Assembly (NCBI GenBank): GCA_026826555.1
Contig: JAKSZT010054335.1
Location: 1,789,049-1,853,048, forward strand
DNA from: Tolypeutes matacus
Taxonomy: Eukaryota > Chordata > Mammalia > Cingulata > Chlamyphoridae
Length of the DNA stretch: 64,000 bases
Reading direction: 5' to 3'
Part shown: in pieces, positions 22,385 through 33,840 of the stretch
Position numbering within the stretch: the first letter of the stretch is position 1
Layout: each line of letters starts with the position of its first letter
Made by a program: the position numbers and the translations under genes
Notes under the pieces: model-generated
Told to the model about the DNA's origin: nothing
The model's input: only the letters and a program-made list of their open reading frames with translations
Database searches by the model: none

Positions 22385-24549
22385 TGCAGAGAGTTCTGGT
22401 TCTGAGTAAGATGGAGAAGGCCTGCTCCACCTGTCTCTTCCACCCTGTGTTTTTGGCTATAAAATCTGGACAGGATACAAGGAGCCATGATATGCAGACG
22501 CTGAAAGCAAATGGCTGCATGAGGATAAGAGAAGCCCAGAATTCAAAGTACCTGACTGGTGGTGTGTTTCCCACTTCTTCTTCCCTCTGGTGTTCCCCAG
22601 CTTTGACTCGAGGCAGCCTGAACCCTGGAACCTGGCACTGGGCACCTACAGAGAGTGCCCAGGAAACGCTCTCGGCTTCCCCTCCAGAGCAGGAGAGGGG
22701 CCTCCTGGGGTTCCATTCCCTCCTGCCAACCCCCAGAGAATTCTGTGGTGGCAGCAGTGACGGCAGGGGCAGTGGGGACCTCAGGCACCTAAAAGGTCCT
22801 TTCCGATCGGAAAACCCTCATTGATCTTTTTCTTCTAGTCCTCCTGCCGCCTGGCCGACAGGGGTGCAGCTGTCGGTAGTGCCGGGCAGGGTAACTGAAG
22901 CTCCCGATTCCCGGCTGGGGACAGAGAAGGTGATCTCCAGGGATCTGGCAAGTGCCGGGGAAATCATGGAGAAGGAGGAGCTGGGGAAAACGATCCCATG
23001 AAGCTGGGCTGCCCCGAGCTTCGAGCTTGGCATACACTGTTAGAACAGAAGGACAGGTTACATTCCGCCCATGTCCAAACCTGCCACTGGGGGGCGCACC
23101 TGGACCACATCTGAATAAGCTGCAAAGTCTAAAACCTGAATTAACATGGCCATCCCTGCCCGCACAAGGCAGGTCGGAATTGCAGGTCAGAACCCAGCCA
23201 GATTGATTTCCTTTTGTCTAAGTTAGCAATTTATTGCTGCTCCGCTCTGAATGTGCCCTTCAATAGATGTACTCTGTGGTATGCAGTGGAATCTATTAAG
23301 TATTTCTCCTCTGAGGTAAGCAGGTTGTTAAACTTTCTCAGTAGAGGGTGCTGGAGAAACATGCAAGAGGAAGAGGCCTCCTGCAATTTGTTACAGGCTG
23401 GAGGGCGGGGAGGTTGATCATGCGGCCGTGAGGACGCCTGTGGAGCCTGCCCAAGCCACAGGCTCAGGATGCAGCCCTTCTGTGACCTTGTAGCTTCGGC
23501 CTGGTGATGACCTTTCTGTGGCTCTCTCAACCTAGGAAAAAAGGCCCCTCCTGCGGCCTGCATGCTCTGAAGGCCTCCTGCCCACACTCATCTCTAGCCT
23601 CTCTCTGCAAGCCTGCACGTGCCCTGCACTCAGCCACCTCTGACCCAGAGGGTTGCATACTGAACTGCTCCTATTTCTACAAGCTCCTGTGGGGCCGTGC
23701 GTTCTGCAGGCCTCCGGCCCCTGCTGAAACTAGACTCCTACTGCCCCCCACATCACTGATTGCTGATCAGCTGTTTCTCCACCTGCACTCCGGAGGGTAG
23801 ACTATTGGTTGTCCAGCAACTGCAGACAGGCTCTGGCCTTACCAAACCTGACAAATTCTCTACTGTTTGGTGGGCTGAACTACAGCTTCTTCATTGGGGT
23901 CCGAACTCCTTCCAACTTTGTTCTCCCTTGGATACTGTCCCTTAACCTTGAAGTATGAATGGAAAGATGGAGAGTATCAGCAAAGAGACAGATGATTTAA
24001 AGAACCAAATGGAAATTTTAGAACTGAAAAAGACAATAACCAAAATTAAAAACTCACTGGATGGACTCATAAAAACAATGGAAGTGGCATAGGGAAGAGT
24101 TAGGAAACTGGAAGCTAGAATCCTGGAAATTACCTATCTGAAAAGAAGAGGAAATTTTTTGAAAAAATAAAATAAACAGAGCTTCGAGAATCTGTGGAAC
24201 AATACCAAAAAGTATCATATTTGTGTCATCAGAGTCCCAGAAGGAGAGGAGAAAGAGAGAAGTGCAGAAAAAATAGTTGAAGAAATAATGGCTGAAAACT
24301 TACCAGATTTGACCAAAGGCATAAACCTACTGTTTCAAGAAGGTAAGTGAATACCAAACAGGATAAATTCAAAGAAACCCATGCCCAGACACATCATGAT
24401 TAAAGTGAGGAAAACCAAAGACAAAGAAAAAACCTTGAAAGCAACCAGAGAAAAATGATGCATTACCTATGGTGAGGGGGCAATAATTCAATTCACATGA
24501 CTGCAGATTTCTCACTGGAAATCACAGAGGCCAGGAGAAAGTGGCACAA

Positions 24550-24741
24550 AATTTTTTTTTTTTTTTTTTTTTTTTACTTTATTTTGTACATTTAATAATT
24601 GAAAATATAAACAATTAAAAACTAAAAAGTAAACACAGACGAATAAATATATACATTTCTCAATTAAATGTACTGGAATCAAACAATACGTTACATAATA
24701 TATTTGCTTCATAGTAACGTGTTCATACAGTATTTGTCCTT
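24550..24741 (-). mobile_element. 5'-truncated L1 3' end
   Basis: A T-tract is followed by ACTTTATTTTGTACATTTAA and about 150 bp matching the 3' end of the L1 at 32031. The direct repeats TGGCACAA (24542-24549 and 24742-24749) flank it. It shows that the 32-kb L1 family was mobile after the host L1 inserted. Confidence 0.9.
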
Positions 24742-25494
24742 TGGCACAACATTTTTAAAGTGCTATATGAAAAGAATGGTCAACTCAGGATTCTGTATGC
24801 CCCCCAAAATATCCTCAGGAATGAGGTGATGAGTGACATGCTCAGATGAAGGGAAGCGGAGAATTTGTCAGCAAATATCCTCTAAAAAAATTGCTAATGG
24901 AGGTTTTTCAGACAGAAAGAGAGTGATGCCAGATAGAAACCTGGAGCACCAGGAGTGAAGGAAGAACAACATAAATGGTAAATGTGGTAAATGTAATGAA
25001 TTAGTCTCCTTCTCTTGATTTCTTTAAAATAAAATTGATGGTTGAAAGCAGAAAATGAAACATTGACTGATGTAACATAAGACAACTACAACATAAAGGT
25101 AGGACCATAGCAGGACCTGTATGGTAGTAAGGTTTCTACATTTCACTTGAAATGGTAAAATATTGATATTAATAGAGTGTGGAAAATTAACTATGTATGT
25201 TGTAACCCCTAGGGCAATCATAGGGAAAAAAAAACTATACAAAGAGACACAGTTTTAAACACAATGAGAAAGTAAAATAGAATACTAAAAACTGTTCACA
25301 TAAAAGAAGGCAGGAAAAGGTAAAAGAGGAAAAAGATAGGGAGCAAACAGAAAACAGGTAAAACAGCAGACTTGAATACAGACATATCAGTGTTTATATT
25401 AAACATAAATAGTCTAAACACACCAGTAAAAGACAAATTGTCAGGATGCATTAAAAATGATCCAACAAATTCTGTCTAAAAAATCTTAGGTCAG

Positions 25495-25656
25495 GGAAGC
25501 GGCTGTGGCTCAATCAGTAGGGCTCCCGTTTACCATATGGGAGGCCCCGGGTTCGGTTCCCGGGGCCTCCTGGTGAGGGCAGGCCCGCCCGCGCGGCGTG
25601 GTTAGCTGACCCAGCGAGCACAAGCAGCAAGGGGGGGATAAATGAATAAATAAATA

Positions 25657-25685
<29 letters not shown>
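25495..25685 (+). mobile_element. DAS-SINE, long monomer, sense orientation
   Basis: GGAAGCGGCTGTGGCTCAAT starts the head, and B box GGTTCGGTTCC and the TAAATGAATAAATAAA tail follow. The flanking repeats AAATCTTAGGTCAG (25481-25494) and AAATCTTAAGTCAG (25686-25699) differ at one base. Confidence 0.95.
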
Positions 25686-25688
<3 letters not shown>

Positions 25689-25699
25689 TCTTAAGTCAG

Positions 25700-26459
25700 A
25701 TGTAGTCACATAATTATACTATATAAAATATGTCCACACAAAAGCAAAGCTGCAAGTGACTATTGATAGCAGCATTATTTACAATAGCCAAAAAGAGGAA
25801 ACAACCCAAATGTCCGTCAGCTAATGAATGTGGAGATATGACTATGGTATAGCCATGTAATAGAATGTATTTCAACGATACAAAGAAATGAAGTACTGAT
25901 ACATGCTATAACATGAATAAGTTTTTTTTTTTTTATTTTATTTTTTTATGAGGTACTAGGGGCTGGGCCTGGAACCCAGGACCTCATATGTAGGAAGCCG
26001 GTGCTCAACCGCTGAGCCACATCGACTTCCCTGAGTTGTCTTTGTTTTTTCAGGAGGCACTGTTACCAAACCTGGGGCCTCCCATGTGGGAGATGGGTGC
26101 CCAATGCTTGAGCCACATCCGCTCCTGACAAATGAACCTTGTAAACATTATCCTAATAAAAAAGAAGCCAGTTATGAAGGACCACATGTATGATTCCATT
26201 TAAATGAAATATCCAGAAAGTCTACAGAGACAGAAAGTAAATTAGTGGCTGCCCAGGGCTGGGGCCTAGTAGGGCTGCACTGGAGGGTGACAGCTAAAAG
26301 GTGGGAAGTTTCTTTTTGGGTAATGAAAATATTCTAAAATTGACTCTGATTATGGTTGCACAACTCTGTGAATACACTAAAAACTATTGAATTGTATACT
26401 TTAAGCAGGTGATCTGTAGGTATTTGAATTATAATCTAAATAAAGCTGTTATTAAAAAA
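25700..26459 (+). mobile_element. L1 3' end inside the older L1
   Basis: GCATTATTTACAATAGCCAA, CAACCCAAATGTCCGTCAGC and a terminal AATAAAGCTGTTATTAAAAA mark an ORF2 C-terminus and 3'UTR. The sequence after 26460 returns to mid-ORF2 (AAAGATATACCATGCAAAC), so this is an insertion or local rearrangement. Confidence 0.65.
25921..26126 (-). mobile_element. Dimeric DAS-SINE with short linker
   Basis: Two heads (about 25950-26030 and 26054-26126) are joined by a TTGTCTTTGTTTTTT linker, as at 8369-8586. No clean TSD was found. Confidence 0.8.
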
Positions 26460-26582
26460 GAGTAAAAAGATTGGAAAGATATACCATGCAAACATTAATC
26501 AAAAGGACTCTGGAGTGGCTGTTTAAATGTAATAAAAAATAGAATTCAGAGCAAAGAAATTTACTAGGGATAAAGAGGGACA

Positions 26583-26830
26583 CTAAGGTGAGTGGATGTG
26601 GTTCAAGTGGTTGAGTGCCTGCTTCCCACATGGGAGGTCCTGGGTTCAGTTCCTGGTGGCTCCTAAAAAACAACAAAAACAAACAATAAGCAAAATAAAC
26701 AACAACAACAAAAAAACAACTCAGGGGAGCTGATGTAGCTCAGTGGTTGAGCACCAGCTTCCAACATATGAGGTCCCGGGTTCAATACCCGGCCCCAGTA
26801 CCTCAAAAAAAAAAAAAAAAAAAAAAAAAT
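26583..26830 (+). mobile_element. Dimeric DAS-SINE, sense orientation
   Basis: The first head is GTGGATGTGGTTCAAGTGG..., the second GAGCTGATGTAGCTCAGTGG..., joined by a CAACAACAA-rich linker and ended by a long A tract. The direct repeats GAGGGACA (26575-26582 and 26831-26838) flank it. Confidence 0.9.
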
Positions 26831-28892
26831 GAGGGACATAATGTTAATGGTGAATTCACCAAGAAGACATCATTTTAAGTATATATGCAGTCTTACAACA
26901 GAGCATCAGAATATTTGAAGTAAAAACTGACAGAGTTCAAAGGAAAAATATTCAAATCCATGATGATAGTTGGAGAGCTCAACAATCCTTTCTCAGTAAT
27001 CAAAAGAAAAAGTAGATAGAAAACCAGCAGGGATGTAGGAAACCTGAGGATCACCACCAACCAACTGGATCTAAATGATGCTTTGAGAATACTCCACCTA
27101 ACAACATCAGAATACACTGTACACTTGAAACATTTACCATGATAGATCATAGCCTGGGTCACATGACAAACCTTAACAAATTTTAAAGAATCAAAATCAT
27201 GCAAAGTGTGTTTTCTGACCATAATGGAATTTTACTTGAATATATAAATAACAGGATGATAGCAGCAAATTCTCTAAACACATAGAAATTAAGCAACTCA
27301 CTTTCAGTAATCCATGGGTAAAGGAGGAAGTCTCAAAGAAAATTGGAAAATATTTAAATGAATGAAAATGTAAATACAACATATCAAAATTTGTGAGATG
27401 CAGCTGAAGCAGTGCTTAGAGGAAAATCTATAGCATTAAATGCTTATATCAGAAAAAAGAAAGGTCTCAAATCAACAATTTAAGGTTCTACTTTATAAAA
27501 CTAGAAAAGTAGAGCAAAATAAATCTATAGCAAGCAGAAGGAAGAAACTAATAAATATGATGAATGAAATTTAAGGCAAAGTTAATCAGAGAAAAAATAA
27601 TTAAAATCTAATCAGAAAAATTCATCAGCAAAAATCTATCATCTAGTTCTTTGAAAAGATCAGTAAAATTGATAAACCTCTAGCAAGAGTGACAAAAAAT
27701 GAAAGAAGATACAAATTACTAATTTCAGAGATACAAGAGGAGATATTACTAAAGACTCTGTAGACACTAAAAGGAGAATTAGGTAATTTTACAAAAAAGG
27801 CTATGCACATAAATTTGATGACTTAAATGAAACACACCAAATCCTTGAAAATTATAAACTGCCAAAACACATCAAAGATGAAACAGATGGCTTGAATAGA
27901 TCTATAATTAAAGAAATTGAATAATCTTCTAAAACAGCTCTCCAGGTTAAGACTTTAGCAGAAGAAAAAGCTGCAATTCCACATACTCTTTTCCAGAAAA
28001 TAGAAGAGAACATTTCTCAACTCATTTCGTGAGGATAACATTACTCTGATACCCAAACCAGACATTGACAGTAAAAGAAAACAAAACTTTAGACCAATAT
28101 TCCTCATTAATATAGGCAAAAATCTTCAACAAAATTGGAGCAAATTGTATGCAGAAAGAAAAAAAAAAAAATCATACACTATGACAAGAAGGACCTATCT
28201 CAGGAATGCAAAGATTAGAAAGTCCATCAAGGTGATCCACCATATTAACAATGTAAAGAAAAGCATATCAATTTTTTTTTGTGCATATCAATTGATGCAC
28301 AAAAAGCATTTGACAAAATTCAATGTCCATTTGTTGTAAAAGCTTTCATAAACTAGGAATAGAAGGAAAATTTCTCAATCTGATGAAGGACGTCTACGAA
28401 ATCCTACAGCTAACCTCATACTTATTGGTGAAAGACTGACTTCTTCTCCCCTGAGGTCAGGAACAAGACAAGGATGTGCATTCCCACCACTCCTGTTCAA
28501 GGTAGTACTTTTGGGTTCTAAGCAATGAGGTAAGGCCAGAAAAAGGAAACAAAAGCATATAGAGTGGAAAGACAGAAAGGAATTATCTGTATTTGCTGGT
28601 GATAGGATTGTCTATATAAAAAAAACCCCAAAGAATCTGCAAAAATTGTAGATTTTTAGATCTACAATCTGAAATTGTAGATTTCTACTAGATCTAGTAC
28701 ATGAGTTTGATGAGGTTGTAGGAAACAAGGGCCACACGTCAATCAGCATCAATTGTATTTCTTTATCTTAGCAATTGGAAACTAAATTAACAACATACCA
28801 CTTATAATAGCTCTAAAACATTGAAATAATTAGATACGAATCTATCAAAACATGTTTATAATTGTATGTTGAAAGCTACAAAACACCATTGA

Positions 28893-29023
28893 GGGAGTGT
28901 GTGTAGCTCCGTCGTTGAGTACCTGCTTCCCATGTATGAGGTCCCGGGTTCAAACCTCGGTACCTCCTAAAAAAGGACGTCAACCCTCCCCGCCATTCCC
29001 CCCAAAAAAACTCACAAAAAAAT
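28893..29023 (+). mobile_element. DAS-SINE monomer
   Basis: The head has TGTGTAGCTCCGTCGTTGAG and B box GGTTCAAACCT, followed by an A/C-rich tail. The direct repeats AAAACACCATTGA (28880-28892 and 29024-29036) are perfect. Confidence 0.93.
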
Positions 29024-30568
29024 AAAACACCATTGAAAGAAATAAAAGAAGACCTAAATAATTAGAGAAATTTCATGGACTGGGAGACTTAACCTACTAA
29101 GGATTCCCATATTTGCCTCCAATCAAAATCCTAGCAGGTTTTCTTTGTAAATATAGGTGCGCTGATCCTGAAATTTATATGGAAAGATAATGGCATTAGA
29201 ATAGCCCCAATTTTCGAAAGAACAATAAAGTTGGAGTTGTCACACTGCTATTTTGAGACTCACATAAAAAGTATGTTAATGAAAATAGTTGGTATTGGTG
29301 AAACAACAGGCAAATAAGTGAATGGAATAAAATAGATCAGAGATAGACCCAAATTTTTGACAAAGGTGTAAATGGGGAATTGATAATGTTTTCTACAATT
29401 GAACACTGATAAGCAAAAAAGGAGCCTTTATCTAAATCCTAAATCTCACACCTTATACAAAAATCAAATCAAAATGGATCACAGATGTAAATGTAGAACA
29501 CAATAAAAGTTTTTGGAGGAAACATAGGGGAAATTCTTTGTGACTTTTGGTTAGGCAAAGAGTTCTCAAGTTCTTAGACATGACACCCAAAACAGTGCAT
29601 AAAAGGAAAACACTGATAAATTGGATATCATTGAAATGAAAACTTTTGCTCTACAAAGGACACTGATAAGAGAACAGAAAGACAAGCTACAGATTGGGAG
29701 AAAATATTTGCAACTCACATGTCTGACAAAGTGCTTGTATCCAGAACATATGAAGAACTCTTAAAATTTTACAGTAAGCAGACAGCCCAATTAAAGAAAT
29801 GGGCAAAAGACTTGAACAGACACTTCACCAGGGGGTGTATTTAGATGTCAAATAAGCACTTGAAGAGATGTGAAACCTCATTAGCCGTTAGGGAAATTCA
29901 AATTCAAATCATGTTGAGATACTACAGACCTGTTAGAATGACCCAAATAAAAAATACTGACAAAGTGAAGTCCTGGTGAGTTTGCAGAGTAACTGGAACT
30001 CTCATATATTGCTGATAGGAATACAAAATGGTAGAGCCACTCTTGAAAACAATTTGGCTGTTTCTTATAAAGTTAAACATGCTTTTATCAGTTGTTCCAG
30101 CAATCCCACTTCTAGGGGAGAGAAAGGAAAATTTATGTTCACACCAAAATTGTACACAGATATTTACAGAAGCTCTATTCATAATTGCCAAAACCTGGGA
30201 ATAATCCAGATGCCTTTCAATGGGTAAATCAATAAATGAATTCCTGTACATCCATGTAAAATGCTACTCAGCCACTATATAAAACCAACAAACTACTGAT
30301 ACCTGCACTAACATAGGTGAATCTTAAAGGCGTTATCCTGACTGAAAGAAACAAGTCTCAACAGATTACACTGTAGGATTCCATTTTTCTGACATTCTCA
30401 TAAAAAACGAAGCTGTGAAAGCACATCAGTTGTTGCCAGAGGTTAGGGATGGGTGAGGGTATGTGTGCAAAGGGCAGTATGTGAGTTTTCGGGGTGATTT
30501 AACTGCCGTGTATCCTAACTGTGGTAGTGCTTGCCCAAATCTATCCACATGTTAAAGCTCATAGACTT

Positions 30569-31158
30569 TGCATTAGTCAGCCAAAGGGGTGCTGATGCAA
30601 AATACCAGAAATCGGTTGGTTTTTATAAAGGGTATTTATTTGGGGTAGAAGCCCACAGTTACCAGGCCATAAAGCCTAAGTTACTTCCCTCACCAAAGTC
30701 TATGACCACATGTTGGAGCAAGATGGCTGCCGATGTCTGCCAGGGTTCAGGCTTCCTGGTTCCTCTCTTCCTAGGGCTTGCCTCTCTCCAGGTTCAGCTG
30801 CCCTGGTATCTCCACAAGGCCAGCTGGAGACTATTAGGCAAACGGCTTCTCTTCCCTGGGCCTTCTCTCTTTCCTCAGGACCAAGCTCCTCTGTGTGTTT
30901 ACTTCCTGGGGCTCCAGCTCAAAATATTCCAAACTCCCTTCTCTGTGGTGCGGTTTGTCTGAGAGTCTCCGCCCACCAAGGGTGCAGGGATGCAACGTCC
31001 TACTGACGTGGCCCAATCAAAGCCTTAATCATTATTTAATCAAGTAAAAGTAAAACCTCTGAATCCAATATACTCTAATATGCCCAGAGGAAAAGACCAG
31101 TTGAGAAACATAATCCAATTTTACTTTTTGGAATTCTTCAATAATATCAAACTGTTTA
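30569..31158 (-). mobile_element. Solo LTR of the TG...CA family
   Basis: GCATTAGTCAGCCAAAGGGG starts it, and GGGTATTTATTTGGGGTAGA and AACATAATCCAATTTTACTT are shared in order with 8705-9248. It lies at the 3' end of the old sense L1. The right edge is approximate. Confidence 0.82.
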
Positions 31159-31499
31159 TTAACTGTTTTAATATTAACTGTTTGTTAAATTAAAAATCCT
31201 AAATGAAGAAGTGTGTTAGGGGATGTGCCTAAGAGGAGGTCTGGAGTGAACGCAATTGGAACAGTCTTCGGATGTGCTGGCTTTGGCCCAACACTGCTCT
31301 AATGGAGGCAGGTGAGCTACCTGTAACCCCAGCGCCTCCTCATGGGGACTTCGCAACTTCAGCCCATCTTGCTGCGTTCTGGTATTTGGCTCTTATGCTT
31401 ACCCAGGATTTTGGTGTCGATTAATGGAATAGTGTATGTGAAGCCATTTCAAGTATTTGGAGAGAGACTTTATATAAATTTCCAGAGGCAGCACAGAGT
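31159..31499. other. Non-coding stretch
   Basis: Nothing recognised. Confidence 0.3.
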
Positions 31500-31690
31500 T
31501 TGAAACAGACAAGTAGAAAAGTTATGTGACTTTGGGCATTCTACATAATCTATGAGCCTCAGTTTCCTCAAGGAACATCCCAGAAAATTAAAAGAGATAT
31601 CTACCTCCAGGAGTGTGGTAGAGCCCCTACTCAACGGCATGTACTACAGGGCAGCCACCATTCCCCTCATTCTCACGACCATGATGGGAA
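31500..31690 (+). repeat. MIR SINE remnant
   Basis: TGTGACTTTGGGCATTCTAC and GAGCCTCAGTTTCCTCAAGG match the MIR core in order. Confidence 0.75.
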
Positions 31691-32030
31691 TGCCACGTGG
31701 ACTTTGTGGCACACTGTTGCCCCCAAAGAGACATCATTAAATGATAGCCACAATGTAGAGTCTAGAAAGAAGCAAATGCTTGATATCCTAGTGAAGCCAC
31801 AGAATGGAGAAAAAATCCCAGAGACCTGAGCATGTTGCCTAAAGCTGCATGTTTAGCAATGAGTTGGCACATCCTGAACTTAACCTTTTTTTTTTTTTTT
31901 TAATGTTTTGTTTGAAGAAGACTGGCAGCATTACTATTTAGTTATACTAATTAACCTTCAACTATTTGTATAGAACATAAGAAATAACACTGCTAACACA
32001 AGAGAAAGCAGGTCAATGAAATGTGCAGTT
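31691..32030. other. Non-coding stretch with a T-tract
   Basis: The T-tract at about 31887-31902 may be the tail of an unrecognised antisense retroposon. There is no coding signal. Confidence 0.3.
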
Positions 32031-32165
32031 AACTTTTTTTTTTACTTTATTTTGTACATTTAATAATTGAAAATATAAACAATTAAAAACTAGAAAGTAA
32101 ACATAGATGAATAAATATATACAGTTCTCAATTAAATGTAATAGATACATATAAATTGTTTTTTG

Positions 32166-32257
32166 TTTTTTTTTTACCGGGAGGTCCCGGGGGATCGAAC
32201 CCGGGTCCCTCCATATGGGAGACGGACGCCCAACCAGTTGAGCCACATCCGACCCCT
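32166..32257 (-). mobile_element. Head-only DAS-SINE monomer in the L1 3' UTR
   Basis: The head matches that at 1862-1942 except for one extra G. The direct repeats ATAAATTGTTTTTTG (32151-32165 and 32258-32272) are perfect over 15 bp. Confidence 0.95.
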
Positions 32258-32304
32258 ATAAATTGTTTTTTGAATCAATCAATATGTAACACAATATATT
32301 TGGT

Positions 32305-33800
32305 TCATAGTAACGCAATCATACAGTATTTGTCCTTTTGTATCTGGCTTGCTTCACTCAACATAATGTCCTCCAGATTCATCCATGTTGCCATATGCTT
32401 TACAACTTCATTTCTTCTTACAGCTGCATAATATTCCATCGTGTGAATAGACCACAGTTTGTTTATCCAGTCGTCTGTTGATGGACACCTGGGTTGTTTC
32501 CAACTTTTGGCAATGGTGAATAATGTGGCTATGAACATCGGTGTGCAGATGTCTGTTCGTGTCACTGCTCTCAGTTCTTCTGGGTATATACCCAGTAGTG
32601 GTATTGCAGGGTCACGTGGCAAGTCTATATTCAACTTCTTTTGGAATTGCCAAACAGTCCTCCACAGTGGTTGTACCATCCTGCATTCCCACCAACAGTG
32701 AAGAAGTGTTCCTGTCTCTCCACATCCTCTCCAGCACTTGTAGTTCTCTGTCTTTTTAATAGTGGCCATTCTGATAGGTGTGAAATGATATCTTATTGTA
32801 GTTTTGATTTGCATTTCCCTAATCATGAGTGATGTTGAGCATTTCTTCATGTGGTTTTTTTTGCCATTTGTATTTCTTCTTCGGAGAAATGTCTATTCCA
32901 GTCTTTTGCCTATTTTTTAATTGGGTCATTTGTCTTTTTATTATTGAGTGGTAATATCTCTTTATATATCCTGGATATTAAACCCTTATCAGATATGTGA
33001 TTTCCAAATATTTTTTCCCATTGAGTTGGCTGCCTTTTCACCCTTCTCACAAAGTCCTGTGAGGTGCGAAAGTGTTTAATTTTGAGGAGGTCCCATTTAC
33101 CTATTTTTTCTTTTATTGCAGGTGCTTTGGGTGTAAGGTCCAAGAAACCACCACCTACTACAAGGTCTTGAAGATGTTTCCCTACATTTTCTTCTAGTAG
33201 TTTTATGGTCCTGGCTTTTATATTTAGATCTTTGATCCATTATGAGTTGTTCTTGTATAGGGGGTGAGATAGGGGCCCTCTTTCATTCTTTTGGTTATAG
33301 ATATCCAGTTCTCCCAACACCATTTGTTAAAGAGACTGTTTTTTCCCATTAGCGTGTGCTTGGTAGGTTTGTCAAAAACCAGTTGACTGTATAGGTGAGG
33401 GTATATTTCTGGGTTCTCAATTCTATTCCACTAATCGATGTGTCTATCTTTTTGCCAGTACCATGCTGTTTTGACCACTGTAGCTTTGTAATATGTTTCA
33501 AGTTCAGGCAGTGAAATTCCTCCCACGTTGCTCTTCTTTTTTGGAATGCTTTTGGTTATTCAGGTGCATTTACCCTTCCAGATGAATTTGGTAATTGCCT
33601 TCTCTAATTCTGTAAAGTGAGCTGTTGGGATTTTGATTGGTATTGCATTGAATCTATAAATCAGTTTGGGTAAGACTGACCTCTTCACGATATTTATTCT
33701 TCCAATCCATGAACATGGAATGTCTTTCCATTTGTTTAGGTCTTTTTAAATTTCTTTTAGCATTGTTTTGTATTTGTCTGCTTGCAGGTCCTGTTTTTAT

Positions 33801-33840
<40 letters not shown>

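Larger units (their letters stand above)
22385..30568 (+). mobile_element. Old, decayed L1 in sense orientation with nested insertions
   Basis: Blocks occur in L1 order: a 5'UTR-like start (GAGTAAGATGGAGAAGGCC), ORF1-like sequence at 23950-24540, ORF2 sequence (about 25380-25480, 26460-26574, 26840-29900) including GCTGAAGCAGTGCTTAGAGG, and a 3'UTR with CAGTTGTTGCCAGAGGTTAG. No long frame survives. Nested in it are 24550-24741, 25495-25685, 25700-26459, 26583-26830 and 28893-29023; an LTR abuts its 3' end. The 22.8-23.9 kb part is assigned by position only. Confidence 0.75.
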
